Shown here piece after piece: positions 56,206 through 64,000 of a stretch of DNA of 64,000 bases. Below the pieces are notes generated by a model. The model made no database searches. It saw only the letters and a program-made list of their open reading frames with translations, and had not been told where the DNA came from. The DNA is taken from positions 1,686,501-1,750,500 of the forward strand of contig NZ_CP081844.1 of NCBI RefSeq assembly GCF_019803445.1, written 5' to 3'. The position numbers were made by a program, and so were the translations under genes. The stretch comes from Caenibius sp. WL. GTDB taxonomy: Bacteria > Pseudomonadota > Alphaproteobacteria > Sphingomonadales > Sphingomonadaceae. Each line of letters starts with the position of its first letter. The first letter of the stretch is position 1.

Positions 56206-56832
56206 GTGAAGGTCAAGGTACAGACCCTGGAAGGCGGCAAGGCCTCCGGCGACATCGAACTTTCGGATGCCGTGTTCGGTCTCGAACCGCGCGCCGACAT
56301 CCTGCACCGGGTTGTCACCTGGCAGCTCGAAAACCGTCGCGGTACGGCTCGTCCGACCCGCGAGCGTTCGGACGTTGCCCGCACCGGCAAGAAGTGGGGT
56401 CGCCAGAAGGGCGGCGGCACGGCTCGTCATGGCGACCGCAAGGCTCCGATCTTCATCGGCGGTGGTAAGGCTCACGGCGCCCGCGCTCGTGATTTCGGCC
56501 AGTCGCTGAACAAGAAGGTGCGCGCGCTGGGCCTCAAGATGGCTCTCTCGGCTCGCGCCAAGGAAGGTCTCGTCATCGTCGACAGCCTCGAGCTGAAGGA
56601 TGCCAAGACCAAGGCGCTCGCCGGTCAGCTCGCCAATGCGGGCTGGGGCAAGAAGGTGCTGGTGATCGACGGTGAAGCGGTGAACGAAGGTTTCGCCCGC
56701 GCCGCCGGCAACCTGCCGAACATCAATGTGCTCCCGGCTGTCGGCGCGAATGTCTACGACATCCTGAAGCATGACACGCTGGTGCTGACCCGCGCGGCGG
56801 TCGAAAAACTGGAGGCGCGGTTCAATGGCTAA
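56206..56832 (+). CDS. rplD: 50S ribosomal protein L4
   Basis: 208 residues starting at GTG, 3 bp after rplC. Core segments are [44 protein letters not shown] (tunnel loop) and [25 protein letters not shown]. In E. coli L4 represses the S10 operon; whether that applies here is unknown. Overlaps rplW by 8 bp. Confidence 0.97.
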   Translation: MKVKVQTLEGGKASGDIELSDAVFGLEPRADILHRVVTWQLENRRGTARPTRERSDVARTGKKWGRQKGGGTARHGDRKAPIFIGGGKAHGARARDFGQSLNKKVRALGLKMALSARAKEGLVIVDSLELKDAKTKALAGQLANAGWGKKVLVIDGEAVNEGFARAAGNLPNINVLPAVGANVYDILKHDTLVLTRAAVEKLEARFNG

Positions 56833-57133
56833 GAAGCAGGACGTGGATGTGCGTCACTACGACGTGATCCTTTCGCCCCACATCACCGAGAAGGCCACGC
56901 TGTTGTCGGAAAACAACGCGGTTGTCTTCAAGGTCGCCGATAGCGCCACCAAGCCGCAGATCAAGGAAGCGGTCGAGGCTCTGTTCGACGTGAAGGTCAA
57001 GGGTGTGAACACTCTTGTCCAGAAGGGCAAGACGAAGCGCTGGAAGGGCAAGCCCTACAAGCGCTCCGATGTGAAGAAGGCGGTTGTGACGCTGGCCGAA
57101 GGCCAGTCGATCGACGTCACCAGCGGTATCTGA
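56825..57133 (+). CDS. rplW: 50S ribosomal protein L23
   Basis: 102 residues ([19 protein letters not shown] ... [22 protein letters not shown]). It surrounds the exit tunnel and is the docking site for trigger factor and SRP. The start overlaps rplD, indicating coupled translation. Confidence 0.97.
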   Translation: MAKKQDVDVRHYDVILSPHITEKATLLSENNAVVFKVADSATKPQIKEAVEALFDVKVKGVNTLVQKGKTKRWKGKPYKRSDVKKAVVTLAEGQSIDVTSGI

Positions 57134-57143
57134 GGCGCGGATC

Positions 57144-57980
57144 ATGGCACTGAAGAACTACAAACCGACGAGCCCCGCGCGCCGCGGACTGGTCCTCGTC
57201 GACAAGTCCGGCCTGTGGAAGGGCAAGCCGGTCAAGGCGCTTACCGAAGGTAAGACCAAGACCGGTGGCCGTAACAACAAGGGCCACGTGACCTCGCGCG
57301 GTATCGCTGGCGGTCACAAGCAGAAGTATCGTTTCATCGACTTCAAGCGCCGCAAGTGGGACGTTCCTGCTACGGTTGAGCGTCTGGAATACGACCCCAA
57401 CCGCACGGCGTTCATCGCGCTGATCAAGTACGAAGACGGGGAACTGGCTTACATCATCGCTCCGCAGCGCCTCGGCGTTGGTGATACGGTGGTGGCCGGC
57501 GAACGCGTCGACGTGAAGCCGGGCAATGCGATGCTCCTGTCGCAGATGCCGGTCGGCACGATCTGCCACAACGTTGAAATGAAGCCGGGCAAGGGCGGCC
57601 AGATCGCTCGCTCTGCCGGTGCGTACATCCAGATCGTTGGCCGTGACCGCGGCCTGGTGATCGTTCGCCTGAACTCGGGCGAACAGCGTTACCTGCGTGG
57701 CGATTGCATGGGTACGGTTGGCGCGGTGTCGAACCCCGACAACTCGAACCAGACGCTGGCGAAGGCCGGTCGTCGCCGCTGGATGGGCCGTCGTCCGCTG
57801 ACGCGCGGTGTTGCGAAGAACCCGGTCGATCACCCGCACGGCGGTGGTGAAGGCCGCACCTCGGGTGGCCGTCATCCGGTGACCCCGTGGGGCAAGCCGA
57901 CCAAGGGCGCCCGGACCCGCAACAACAAGCAGACGGACAAGATGATCATCCGTTCGCGTCACGCGAAGAAGAAGAGGTAA
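57144..57980 (+). CDS. rplB: 50S ribosomal protein L2
   Basis: 278 residues. Conserved segments are [37 protein letters not shown] and the near-C-terminal [25 protein letters not shown], whose His is important for peptidyl transfer. Ten bp after rplW. Confidence 0.98.
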   Translation: MALKNYKPTSPARRGLVLVDKSGLWKGKPVKALTEGKTKTGGRNNKGHVTSRGIAGGHKQKYRFIDFKRRKWDVPATVERLEYDPNRTAFIALIKYEDGELAYIIAPQRLGVGDTVVAGERVDVKPGNAMLLSQMPVGTICHNVEMKPGKGGQIARSAGAYIQIVGRDRGLVIVRLNSGEQRYLRGDCMGTVGAVSNPDNSNQTLAKAGRRRWMGRRPLTRGVAKNPVDHPHGGGEGRTSGGRHPVTPWGKPTKGARTRNNKQTDKMIIRSRHAKKKR

Positions 57981-57986
57981 GCGATA

Positions 57987-58262
57987 ATGGCTCGTTCCGT
58001 CTGGAAAGGTCCGTTTGTCGACCTGCACCTGCTGAAAAAAGCAGAAGACGCCCAGGAATCGGGTGGCCGTGCGCCGATCAAGACCTGGTCGCGTCGTTCC
58101 ACCATCCTGCCGCAGTTCGTTGGTCTGACGTTCAGCGTCTACAATGGCCAGAAGTTCGTTCCCGTTGCGGTGAATGAGGAAATGGTCGGTCACAAGCTTG
58201 GTGAATTTGCGCCGACGCGCAATTTCCCCGGCCACGCCGCCGACAAGAAGGGTAAGCGCTGA
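57987..58262 (+). CDS. rpsS: 30S ribosomal protein S19
   Basis: 91 residues ([20 protein letters not shown] ... [27 protein letters not shown] ... [18 protein letters not shown]). Forms the head of the 30S subunit with S13. Its last base overlaps the rplV ATG. Confidence 0.98.
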   Translation: MARSVWKGPFVDLHLLKKAEDAQESGGRAPIKTWSRRSTILPQFVGLTFSVYNGQKFVPVAVNEEMVGHKLGEFAPTRNFPGHAADKKGKR

Positions 58263-58639
58263 TGAGCAAGCAGAAAGCTCCCCGCCGCGTCGCCGATAAC
58301 GAGGCGCTGGCTGTCGGCACGACCATTCGCGGTTCGGCTCAGAAGCTGAATCTGGTCGCTGGCCTGATCCGTGGCAAGAAGGCCGAGGATGCGTTGAACA
58401 TCCTCACTTTCTCGAAGCGGGCGATGGCGCAGGATGCCAAGAAGGTTCTCGCTTCGGCGATCGCCAACGCGGAAAACAACCACAATCTGGATGTCGACTC
58501 GCTCGTCGTTGCGGAAGCAAGCGTCGGCAAGTCGGTCACCATGAAGCGTTTCCACACGCGGGGCCGTGGCAAGTCCACGCGCATCCTCAAGCCGTTCAGC
58601 CGGCTGCGCATTGTGGTCCGCGAAGTCGAGGAGGCCTGA
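58262..58639 (+). CDS. rplV: 50S ribosomal protein L22
   Basis: 125 residues. Core segments are [25 protein letters not shown] and the tunnel beta-hairpin [25 protein letters not shown]. Short N-terminal extension ([19 protein letters not shown]). Start overlaps the rpsS stop (TGATG). Confidence 0.97.
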   Translation: MSKQKAPRRVADNEALAVGTTIRGSAQKLNLVAGLIRGKKAEDALNILTFSKRAMAQDAKKVLASAIANAENNHNLDVDSLVVAEASVGKSVTMKRFHTRGRGKSTRILKPFSRLRIVVREVEEA

Positions 58640-58642
58640 TCC

Positions 58643-59353
58643 ATGGGTCAGAAGAGCAATCCGATCGGCCTGCGCCTGCAGATCAATCGCACCTGGGACA
58701 GCCGTTGGTACGCCGAAGGGCGTGACTATAGCCAGCTGCTCAAGGAAGATCTCGAAATCCGCAAGTTCATCGTCGAAAACCTGCCCCAGGCAGCGATTTC
58801 GAAGGTGGTGATCGAGCGCCCGGCCAAGCTGTGCCGCGTGTCGATCTATGCGGCCCGTCCCGGTGTCATCATCGGCAAGAAGGGCGCGGACATCGAGAAG
58901 CTGCGCGCCAAGCTGTCGAAGATGACCGCCAGCGAAGTGAAGCTGAACATCGTTGAAATCCGCAAGCCGGAAATCGATGCCAAGCTCGTCGCCCAGGGCG
59001 TCGCCGATCAGCTCATTCGCCGTGTGGCTTTCCGCCGCGCGATGAAGCGGGCCGTGCAGTCCGCTCTCCGCCTCGGCGCGGAAGGGATCAAGATCACGTG
59101 CGGCGGCCGTCTCGGCGGTGCTGAAATCGCTCGTGTGGAATGGTACCGCGAAGGCCGCGTGCCGCTGCACACGCTGCGCGCCAATGTCGATTATGCCGAA
59201 GCCGAAGCGCTGACCGCATACGGCATCATCGGGATCAAGTGCTGGATCTTCAAGGGTGAGATCCTCGGCCACGATCCGATGGCGCAGGACCGGTTGATGA
59301 TGGAGGCCCAGACCTCCGGCGTGCGTCCGGCACGTGATGACCGCAGGAACTAA
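58643..59353 (+). CDS. rpsC: 30S ribosomal protein S3
   Basis: 236 residues. KH domain with [18 protein letters not shown] and the C-terminal domain with [35 protein letters not shown]. Located at the mRNA entry channel, contributing helicase activity with S4. Three bp after rplV. Confidence 0.98.
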   Translation: MGQKSNPIGLRLQINRTWDSRWYAEGRDYSQLLKEDLEIRKFIVENLPQAAISKVVIERPAKLCRVSIYAARPGVIIGKKGADIEKLRAKLSKMTASEVKLNIVEIRKPEIDAKLVAQGVADQLIRRVAFRRAMKRAVQSALRLGAEGIKITCGGRLGGAEIARVEWYREGRVPLHTLRANVDYAEAEALTAYGIIGIKCWIFKGEILGHDPMAQDRLMMEAQTSGVRPARDDRRN

Positions 59354-59358
59354 GAGTC

Positions 59359-59793
59359 ATGCTGCAACCTAAGAAAACCAAGTTCCGCAAGGCATTCAAG
59401 GGCCGTATCCACGGTGATGCCAAGGGCGGTACGTCGCTGAACTTCGGCTCCTACGGTCTCAAGGCGCTTGAGCCCGAACGGATCACCGCTCGCCAGATCG
59501 AAGCGGCTCGCCGTGCGATCACGCGTCACATCAAGCGTCAGGGCCGTCTCTGGATCCGCGTTTTCCCCGACGTGCCGGTTTCGAAGAAGCCTGCCGAAGT
59601 CCGTCAGGGTAAGGGCAAGGGTTCGATCGAATACTGGGCAGCACGGGTGAAGCCGGGCCGCATCCTGTTCGAACTCGATGGCGTTCCGGGCCCGCTCGCC
59701 GCAGTGGCGTTCCAGCGCGCTGCGATGAAGCTGCCGATCAAGACCAAGGTCGTTGCCCGACTGGGCGACACGTCGCACCTGGGAGCTGAATGA
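59359..59793 (+). CDS. rplP: 50S ribosomal protein L16
   Basis: 144 residues ([19 protein letters not shown] ... [46 protein letters not shown]). Near the A-site tRNA elbow. The Arg hydroxylated by YcfD in E. coli has an equivalent in the RQGKGKG region. Its stop overlaps the rpmC start. Confidence 0.98.
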   Translation: MLQPKKTKFRKAFKGRIHGDAKGGTSLNFGSYGLKALEPERITARQIEAARRAITRHIKRQGRLWIRVFPDVPVSKKPAEVRQGKGKGSIEYWAARVKPGRILFELDGVPGPLAAVAFQRAAMKLPIKTKVVARLGDTSHLGAE

Positions 59794-59996
59794 TGGCCAA
59801 GACTGAAGACTTCCGCGCGAAGACCGACGATCAGCTCACCGCTGATCTGGGCGAATTGAAGCGCGAGCAGTTCAATCTGCGCTTCCAGGCAGCGACCAAC
59901 CAGATCGAGCGTCCCGCTCGCATCAAGGAAGTGCGCCGCCAGATCGCGCGTATCAAGACGCTGCAGGGCGAGCGCGCCCGCGCTGCGAAGGCTTAA
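59793..59996 (+). CDS. rpmC: 50S ribosomal protein L29
   Basis: 67 residues, helical hairpin ([19 protein letters not shown] ... [18 protein letters not shown]). Two adjacent ATGs (59790, 59793) are possible; the second is seven bases from GGGAG, which is better spacing. Sits beside L23 at the tunnel exit. Confidence 0.96.
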   Translation: MAKTEDFRAKTDDQLTADLGELKREQFNLRFQAATNQIERPARIKEVRRQIARIKTLQGERARAAKA

Positions 59997-60006
59997 GGAG
60001 CACACG

Positions 60007-60288
60007 ATGCCGAAGCGTATCCTGATCGGGACCGTGGTCTCCGACAAGACCGACAAGACTGTGACGGTGCTTGTCGAGCGTAAGGTGAAGCACCCGCTGT
60101 ACGGGAAGATCATCCGCCGCTCGAAGAAGTACCATGCCCATGACGCGGACAACGCCTACAAGACTGGCGAAACCGTCCGCATCGAGGAAACCCGTCCGAT
60201 CTCCAAGACCAAGACCTGGCAGGTGATCGAGCGCGTTCAGGCGGGCAAGGGCCAGGCTGTCGAAGCCAACCTCGACGTTGAGGCCTGA
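60007..60288 (+). CDS. rpsQ: 30S ribosomal protein S17
   Basis: 93 residues, OB fold ([21 protein letters not shown] ... [31 protein letters not shown]). AAGGAG precedes the start. Followed by a 69-bp gap with a hairpin before rplN, where the S10 operon ends and the spc operon begins in E. coli order. Confidence 0.97.
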   Translation: MPKRILIGTVVSDKTDKTVTVLVERKVKHPLYGKIIRRSKKYHAHDADNAYKTGETVRIEETRPISKTKTWQVIERVQAGKGQAVEANLDVEA

Positions 60289-60313
60289 GGCAGCAACAGA
60301 CGTTTTTTGGAAC

Positions 60314-60332
60314 TGCCGGACTGGTTCCGGCA
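60314..60332 (+). promoter_or_regulatory. Small hairpin between rpsQ and rplN
   Basis: TGCCGGA with TCCGGCA (7 bp, 5-base loop) follows a TTTTTT stretch and lies 26 bp before the rplN ATG. Without a downstream U-run it is not a terminator; it may mark an internal control point at the S10/spc junction. Confidence 0.4.
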
Positions 60333-60357
60333 AGCCGAGTGAGAAGGAACCGGATCT

Positions 60358-60726
60358 ATGATCCAGATGCAATCCAATCTCGACGTCGCGGACAACAGCG
60401 GCGCGAAGCGCGTCCAGTGCATCAAGGTGCTGGGCGGGTCTAAGCGCCGTACCGCTGGCGTCGGCGACGTGATCGTCGTCTCCGTGAAGGAGGCGCAGCC
60501 GCGCGCCCGCGTAAAGAAGGGCGACGTTCATCGCGCCGTGATCGTGCGCACCAAGAAGGACGTTCGCCGTCCCGATGGCAGCGTGATCCGCTTCGACAGC
60601 AATGCCGCGGTGCTCGTGAACAAGAACGAGGAGCCGATCGGCACCCGTATCTTCGGCCCGGTGGTGCGCGAACTGCGCGGCCGCGGCTTCATGAAGATCA
60701 TTTCGCTCGCTCCGGAGGTGTTGTAA
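60358..60726 (+). CDS. rplN: 50S ribosomal protein L14
   Basis: 122 residues ([31 protein letters not shown] ... [28 protein letters not shown]), canonical length. Part of the intersubunit bridge B8. Overlaps rplX by one base. Confidence 0.98.
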   Translation: MIQMQSNLDVADNSGAKRVQCIKVLGGSKRRTAGVGDVIVVSVKEAQPRARVKKGDVHRAVIVRTKKDVRRPDGSVIRFDSNAAVLVNKNEEPIGTRIFGPVVRELRGRGFMKIISLAPEVL

Positions 60727-61046
60727 TGTCCGCTGCGAAGATCAAGAAGGGTGATAGCGTCGTTGTCCGTTCGGGCAAGGACAAGGGCCGCACCGGCACT
60801 GTCCTCCAGGTCATGCCGCAGGACGGCAAGGTCCTGGTGCAGGGCGTGAACATCGCTGCTCGCCACCGCAAGCCGACCCAGACGAACCCGCAGGGCGGCA
60901 TCGACCGCCGCGAGGCGCCGCTGGCGATCTCGAAAGTTGCGCTCGCCGATCCGAAGGACGGCAAGCCGACCCGCGTTCGCTTCGAAGTCAAGGACGGCAA
61001 GAAGGTCCGCGTTGCCGTGAAGTCCGGGGAGACCATCGATGGCTGA
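60726..61046 (+). CDS. rplX: 50S ribosomal protein L24
   Basis: 106 residues with the KOW motif [25 protein letters not shown]. An assembly initiator of the 50S subunit. The start overlaps the rplN stop and the end overlaps rplE by 8 bp. Confidence 0.97.
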   Translation: MSAAKIKKGDSVVVRSGKDKGRTGTVLQVMPQDGKVLVQGVNIAARHRKPTQTNPQGGIDRREAPLAISKVALADPKDGKPTRVRFEVKDGKKVRVAVKSGETIDG

Positions 61047-61617
61047 CAAGTACACCCCGCGTCTCCGCCAGCGTTACGACGCTGAAATCGTCAAGGCGAT
61101 GACGGAGAAATTCGGCTACGAAAACCCGATGCAGGTGCCGAAGCTCGAAAAGATCACGCTCAACATGGGCGTGGGCGAAGCGAGCCAGGACAAGAAGAAG
61201 GTCCAGACGGCCGCTGAGGAAATGGAACTGATCGCCGGCCAGAAGCCGGTTATCACCAAGGCGAAGAAATCGATCGCGCAGTTCAAGCTGCGTGAAGGCA
61301 TGCCGATCGGTTGCAAGGTCACCTTGCGCCGCGAACGCATGTACGAATTCCTCGACCGTCTGGTGACGATCGCCATGCCGCGTATCCGCGACTTCCGCGG
61401 GCTCAACCCGAAGAGCTTCGACGGGCGGGGCAATTACGCCATGGGCGTGAAGGAACAGATCATCTTCCCCGAGATCAGCTATGATCGGATCGAAAAGGTC
61501 CGGGGTCTGGATATCATCGTCACCACCACCGCGAAGACCGACGAAGAAGCACGCGAACTGCTGCGTCTGTTCGGTTTCCCGTTCCCGGCTGACGCCGAAC
61601 AGAAGGAAGCGGCGTGA
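61039..61617 (+). CDS. rplE: 50S ribosomal protein L5
   Basis: 192 residues ([18 protein letters not shown]-like start, [75 protein letters not shown]). Binds 5S rRNA and contacts the P-site tRNA. Short C-terminal acidic extension. Confidence 0.98.
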   Translation: MADKYTPRLRQRYDAEIVKAMTEKFGYENPMQVPKLEKITLNMGVGEASQDKKKVQTAAEEMELIAGQKPVITKAKKSIAQFKLREGMPIGCKVTLRRERMYEFLDRLVTIAMPRIRDFRGLNPKSFDGRGNYAMGVKEQIIFPEISYDRIEKVRGLDIIVTTTAKTDEEARELLRLFGFPFPADAEQKEAA

Positions 61618-61646
61618 GCCGCCGCTGAGGAAGAGAGCTTAAGTCC

Positions 61647-61952
61647 ATGGCGAAACTGAGTTCCGTGAACAAGAATGAGCGTCGCAAGAAGCTCGTTCAG
61701 AAGTATGCGGCGAAATATGCCAAGCTGAAGGCGATTGCCGACGACCAGTCGGCAGACGAAACCGATCGGCTGATGGCCCGTCTGAAAATGGCGGAAATCC
61801 CGCGTAATGCTAACCCGACCCGCGTGCGCAACCGTTGCGCAACCACGGGCCGTCCTCGCGGTTATTACCGCAAGTTCGGTCTCTGCCGCATCGAACTGCG
61901 GAATCTGGGCAACAAGGGCCTGATTCCCGGTATGACGAAGTCGAGCTGGTAA
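61647..61952 (+). CDS. rpsN: 30S ribosomal protein S14
   Basis: 101 residues, the long, zinc-free type: the segment [25 protein letters not shown] has only two Cys, so the C-x2-C...C-x2-C zinc site of the short form is missing. Standard for alphaproteobacteria. Thirty bp after rplE. Confidence 0.97.
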   Translation: MAKLSSVNKNERRKKLVQKYAAKYAKLKAIADDQSADETDRLMARLKMAEIPRNANPTRVRNRCATTGRPRGYYRKFGLCRIELRNLGNKGLIPGMTKSSW

Positions 61953-61962
61953 GGATCATCAC

Positions 61963-62358
61963 ATGGCATTGACCGATCCCCTGGGTGATATGCTCACCCG
62001 TATCCGCAACGGCCAGCGGGCGAAGAAGGACTCCGTCCTTTCGCCGGCTTCCAACCTGCGTGCGCGTGTTCTCGAAGTTCTTCAGCGCGAAGGCTACATC
62101 CGTGGCTTCAGCGAAGACGAAACCGGCAAGCACAAGCAGCTGCGGATCGAACTGAAGTATTTCGAGGGCGAACCCGCGATCAAGCACGTCGCCCGCGTGT
62201 CCAAGCCGGGCCGCCGGATCTATTCGGGCAGCAAGGAGCTGCCGATTGTCCGCAACGGTCTCGGCATCACCATCGTCTCGACGCCGCGCGGCGTGCTTTC
62301 GGATGCCGAAGCGCGCGCCCACAACGTCGGCGGCGAAGTGCTGGCGGAGGTGTTCTGA
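61963..62358 (+). CDS. rpsH: 30S ribosomal protein S8
   Basis: 131 residues ([22 protein letters not shown] ... [38 protein letters not shown]). In E. coli S8 represses the spc operon by binding the L5 mRNA leader. The stop overlaps the rplF ATG. Confidence 0.98.
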   Translation: MALTDPLGDMLTRIRNGQRAKKDSVLSPASNLRARVLEVLQREGYIRGFSEDETGKHKQLRIELKYFEGEPAIKHVARVSKPGRRIYSGSKELPIVRNGLGITIVSTPRGVLSDAEARAHNVGGEVLAEVF

Positions 62359-62891
62359 TGAGCCGCATTGGCAAGAAGCCGGTTGCGATTCCGGGCGGCG
62401 TGACCGCCAATATCGCGGACGGCGTTCTCACTGTGAAGGGGCCGAAGGGCACTCTCACGCTGACGCTCGCTGACGAAGTCACCTATGCGCTCGAAGATGG
62501 CAGCATCTCGGTGCAGCCGGCGAACGATTCGAAGCGCGCCCGCTCTTTCTGGGGCATGCAGCGCACGCTGGTGTCGAACCTGGTGGAAGGCGTTACGGAA
62601 GGCTTTTCCAAGACGCTCACCATCACCGGTGTCGGCTATCGTGCGAACGCACAGGGCAAGAAGCTGAAGCTTCAGCTCGGCTACAGCCATGACGTCGATC
62701 TCGACGTGCCGGAAGGTCTGGACGTGAAGACGCCCGACCAGACGACCGTCGAAATCAGCGGCGTCGACAAGCAGCAGGTGGGGCAGTTCGCTGCTGAAAT
62801 CCGTCGCTGGCGCAAGCCCGAACCCTACAAGGGCAAGGGTATCAAGTACCGCGGCGAGTTTATCTTCCGCAAGGAAGGGAAGAAGAAGTAA
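62358..62891 (+). CDS. rplF: 50S ribosomal protein L6
   Basis: 177 residues, two similar domains ([65 protein letters not shown]). Near the factor-binding centre. One base between its stop and the rplR start. Confidence 0.98.
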   Translation: MSRIGKKPVAIPGGVTANIADGVLTVKGPKGTLTLTLADEVTYALEDGSISVQPANDSKRARSFWGMQRTLVSNLVEGVTEGFSKTLTITGVGYRANAQGKKLKLQLGYSHDVDLDVPEGLDVKTPDQTTVEISGVDKQQVGQFAAEIRRWRKPEPYKGKGIKYRGEFIFRKEGKKK

Positions 62892-62892
62892 G

Positions 62893-63231
62893 ATGGCCAA
62901 GCTTTCTCTTTTCGACCGTCGCCGCCGCCGCGTGCGGACGGCGCTCAAGGCCCGCGCTGGCGGTCGCCCGCGGCTGTCGGTGCATCGTTCGGGCAAGCAC
63001 ATCTATGCCCAGATCATCGATGACGCCGCTGGCCGCACGCTGGCTGCTGCTTCGACTCTCGGCGGCAAGGGCGGCAACATCGATGCCGCCGCCAAGGTCG
63101 GCGCGGACATCGCTGCCGCTGCCAAGCAGGCGGGCGTGACCACTGTCGTGTTCGATCGCGGTGGCTTCCTGTTCCATGGCCGCGTCAAGGCGCTGGCCGA
63201 CGCTGCGCGCGAAGGCGGGCTGGAGTTCTGA
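62893..63231 (+). CDS. rplR: 50S ribosomal protein L18
   Basis: 112 residues ([35 protein letters not shown] ... [26 protein letters not shown]). Binds 5S rRNA with L5. Stop overlaps the rpsE start (TGATG). Confidence 0.98.
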   Translation: MAKLSLFDRRRRRVRTALKARAGGRPRLSVHRSGKHIYAQIIDDAAGRTLAAASTLGGKGGNIDAAAKVGADIAAAAKQAGVTTVVFDRGGFLFHGRVKALADAAREGGLEF

Positions 63232-63965
63232 TGATGGCTGACGAGAACAACAACCAAGAAACCCCCGTGGTCGAAACCGCTGCTCCCGAAGCGGCGGCAG
63301 GCGAACAGGGCGGTCAGCAGCGCGAAGGTCGCGGCCGTGGCCGTGGCCGTGGCGGCGAACGTGGTGAAGGCCGCGGGCGTGGCCGTGGGCGCGACGATCG
63401 CCGTGGCGGCCGCAACCAGGAAGAAGAAGGCGAAGAGCTGATCGAAAAGCTCGTGCACATCAACCGCGTCTCGAAGACGGTGAAGGGCGGCAAGCGCTTC
63501 GGCTTCGCGGCTCTGGTTGTGGTGGGCGACGGCTCGGGCCGCGTCGGTTTCGGTCATGGCAAGGCGCGCGAAGTGCCGGAAGCCATCACCAAGGCGACCG
63601 CTTCCGCCAAGAAGAAGATGATCCGCGTTCCGCTCAAGGAAGGCCGCACGCTCCACCATGACGGCAAGGGCCGTTACGGCGCGGGCAAGGTCAATGTCCG
63701 CTCGGCTCCGGCCGGTACGGGCATCATCGCCGGCGGTCCGATGCGCGCCGTCTTCGAAAGCCTGGGCGTTGCCGACGTGGTGACCAAGTCGGTCGGTACG
63801 TCGAACCCCTACAACATGATCCGCGCCACGTTCGATGCGCTCGTCAACCAGACTTCGCCGAAGTCGGTGGCGCAGCGTCGCGGCAAGAAGGTCGCCGACC
63901 TTCTCGGCCGTGGTGGTGCGAACGAGGCCGAGGCGGAAGCCGAAGCCGCGGCCATCGTGGAGTAA
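63231..63965 (+). CDS. rpsE: 30S ribosomal protein S5 with Arg/Gly-rich N-terminal extension
   Basis: 244 residues against about 167 in E. coli. The S5 core begins near residue 70 ([65 protein letters not shown]). Before it lies an extension: an acidic/Ala part (1-30), then an RG-repeat tract at residues 31-61 (alternating GRGRGR, GERGEG and DDRRGGR). The C-terminus adds an acidic Glu/Ala tail. Two ATGs in tandem (63231, 63234). Role: decoding accuracy and 30S assembly; the extension has no assigned role. Confidence 0.96.
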   Translation: MMADENNNQETPVVETAAPEAAAGEQGGQQREGRGRGRGRGGERGEGRGRGRGRDDRRGGRNQEEEGEELIEKLVHINRVSKTVKGGKRFGFAALVVVGDGSGRVGFGHGKAREVPEAITKATASAKKKMIRVPLKEGRTLHHDGKGRYGAGKVNVRSAPAGTGIIAGGPMRAVFESLGVADVVTKSVGTSNPYNMIRATFDALVNQTSPKSVAQRRGKKVADLLGRGGANEAEAEAEAAAIVE

Positions 63966-63971
63966 GCGAAC

Positions 63972-64000
63972 ATGGCGAAGATCAAGATCAAGCAGATCGG
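63972..64000 (+). CDS. rpmD: 50S ribosomal protein L30 (5' end only)
   Basis: The ATG at 63972 begins MAKIKIKQIG and runs off the window. The sequence matches L30 N-termini and the position after rpsE is that of rpmD in the spc operon. Confidence 0.85.

Overview
The window is GC-rich, tightly packed chromosomal DNA from an alphaproteobacterium. It most resembles the Sphingomonadales (Novosphingobium/Sphingobium-like). Pointers are the MucR/Ros regulator, a Fur protein without C-terminal CxxC pairs, DUF1489, a class II (plant-type) DAHP synthase, a DmeR-DmeF metal-efflux pair, an HWE histidine kinase, Arg at S12 position 88, and dispersed inverted repeats of a kind common in this group. No prophage, CRISPR array, insertion sequence or plasmid module was seen. 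The taxonomic call is inference from protein character, not from a database search.

Layout. 1-9,740: 3' part of a DEAD-box RNA helicase, then a leftward cluster dciA-like (DUF721) > two DsbA-like thioredoxins > smc > ettA, with mutY diverging from dciA. 9,739-14,930: a serine hydrolase overlapping nudC, a leftward mgtE > DUF1489 > GNAT unit, and a cyclophilin with a terminator. 15,097-24,978: a long leftward run of housekeeping genes, nfu > nitroreductase > tsaB > rimI, mucR, fur > plsC > miaB > phoH > (825 bp of repeat-containing DNA) > ybeY > corC > lysR. This covers Fe-S assembly, tRNA modification, ribosome maturation and iron/zinc-finger regulation. 25,079-33,206: an M16 protease, DAHP synthase, the dmeR-dmeF metal-efflux operon with a perfect palindromic operator, and a divergent LysR/MFS pair. 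33,340-36,624: tRNA-Gln, a YghU-type glutathione transferase, ilvE, a small structured transcription unit with an 18-codon ORF behind a full-length Shine-Dalgarno sequence, and a lipoprotein. 36,690-46,371: tlyA, tspO, ubiK, an FkbM methyltransferase of lower GC, recO-leuB, metZ, an HWE kinase, apaG, a LysR gene and a secreted hypothetical protein. 46,412-49,796: a small hypothetical protein, PilZ, a KstD-like flavoprotein and an alpha/beta hydrolase homolog lacking its serine nucleophile.

50,332-64,000 is the translation super-cluster: str operon (rpsL, rpsG, fusA, tuf) then S10/spc operons (rpsJ, rplC, D, W, B, rpsS, rplV, rpsC, rplP, rpmC, rpsQ, rplN, X, E, rpsN, rpsH, rplF, rplR, rpsE, start of rpmD). 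Genes are co-directional and often overlap. Hairpins lie between rpsG and fusA and between fusA and tuf, and a 256-bp gap separates rpsJ from rplC.

No large new system was found. The most unusual items are the small unit at 35,746-36,004, the dmeR operator spanning its own start codon, the natural S12 Arg88, the arginine/glycine-rich N-terminal extension of S5, the nucleophile-less hydrolase, and paired inverted repeats of three sequence families.
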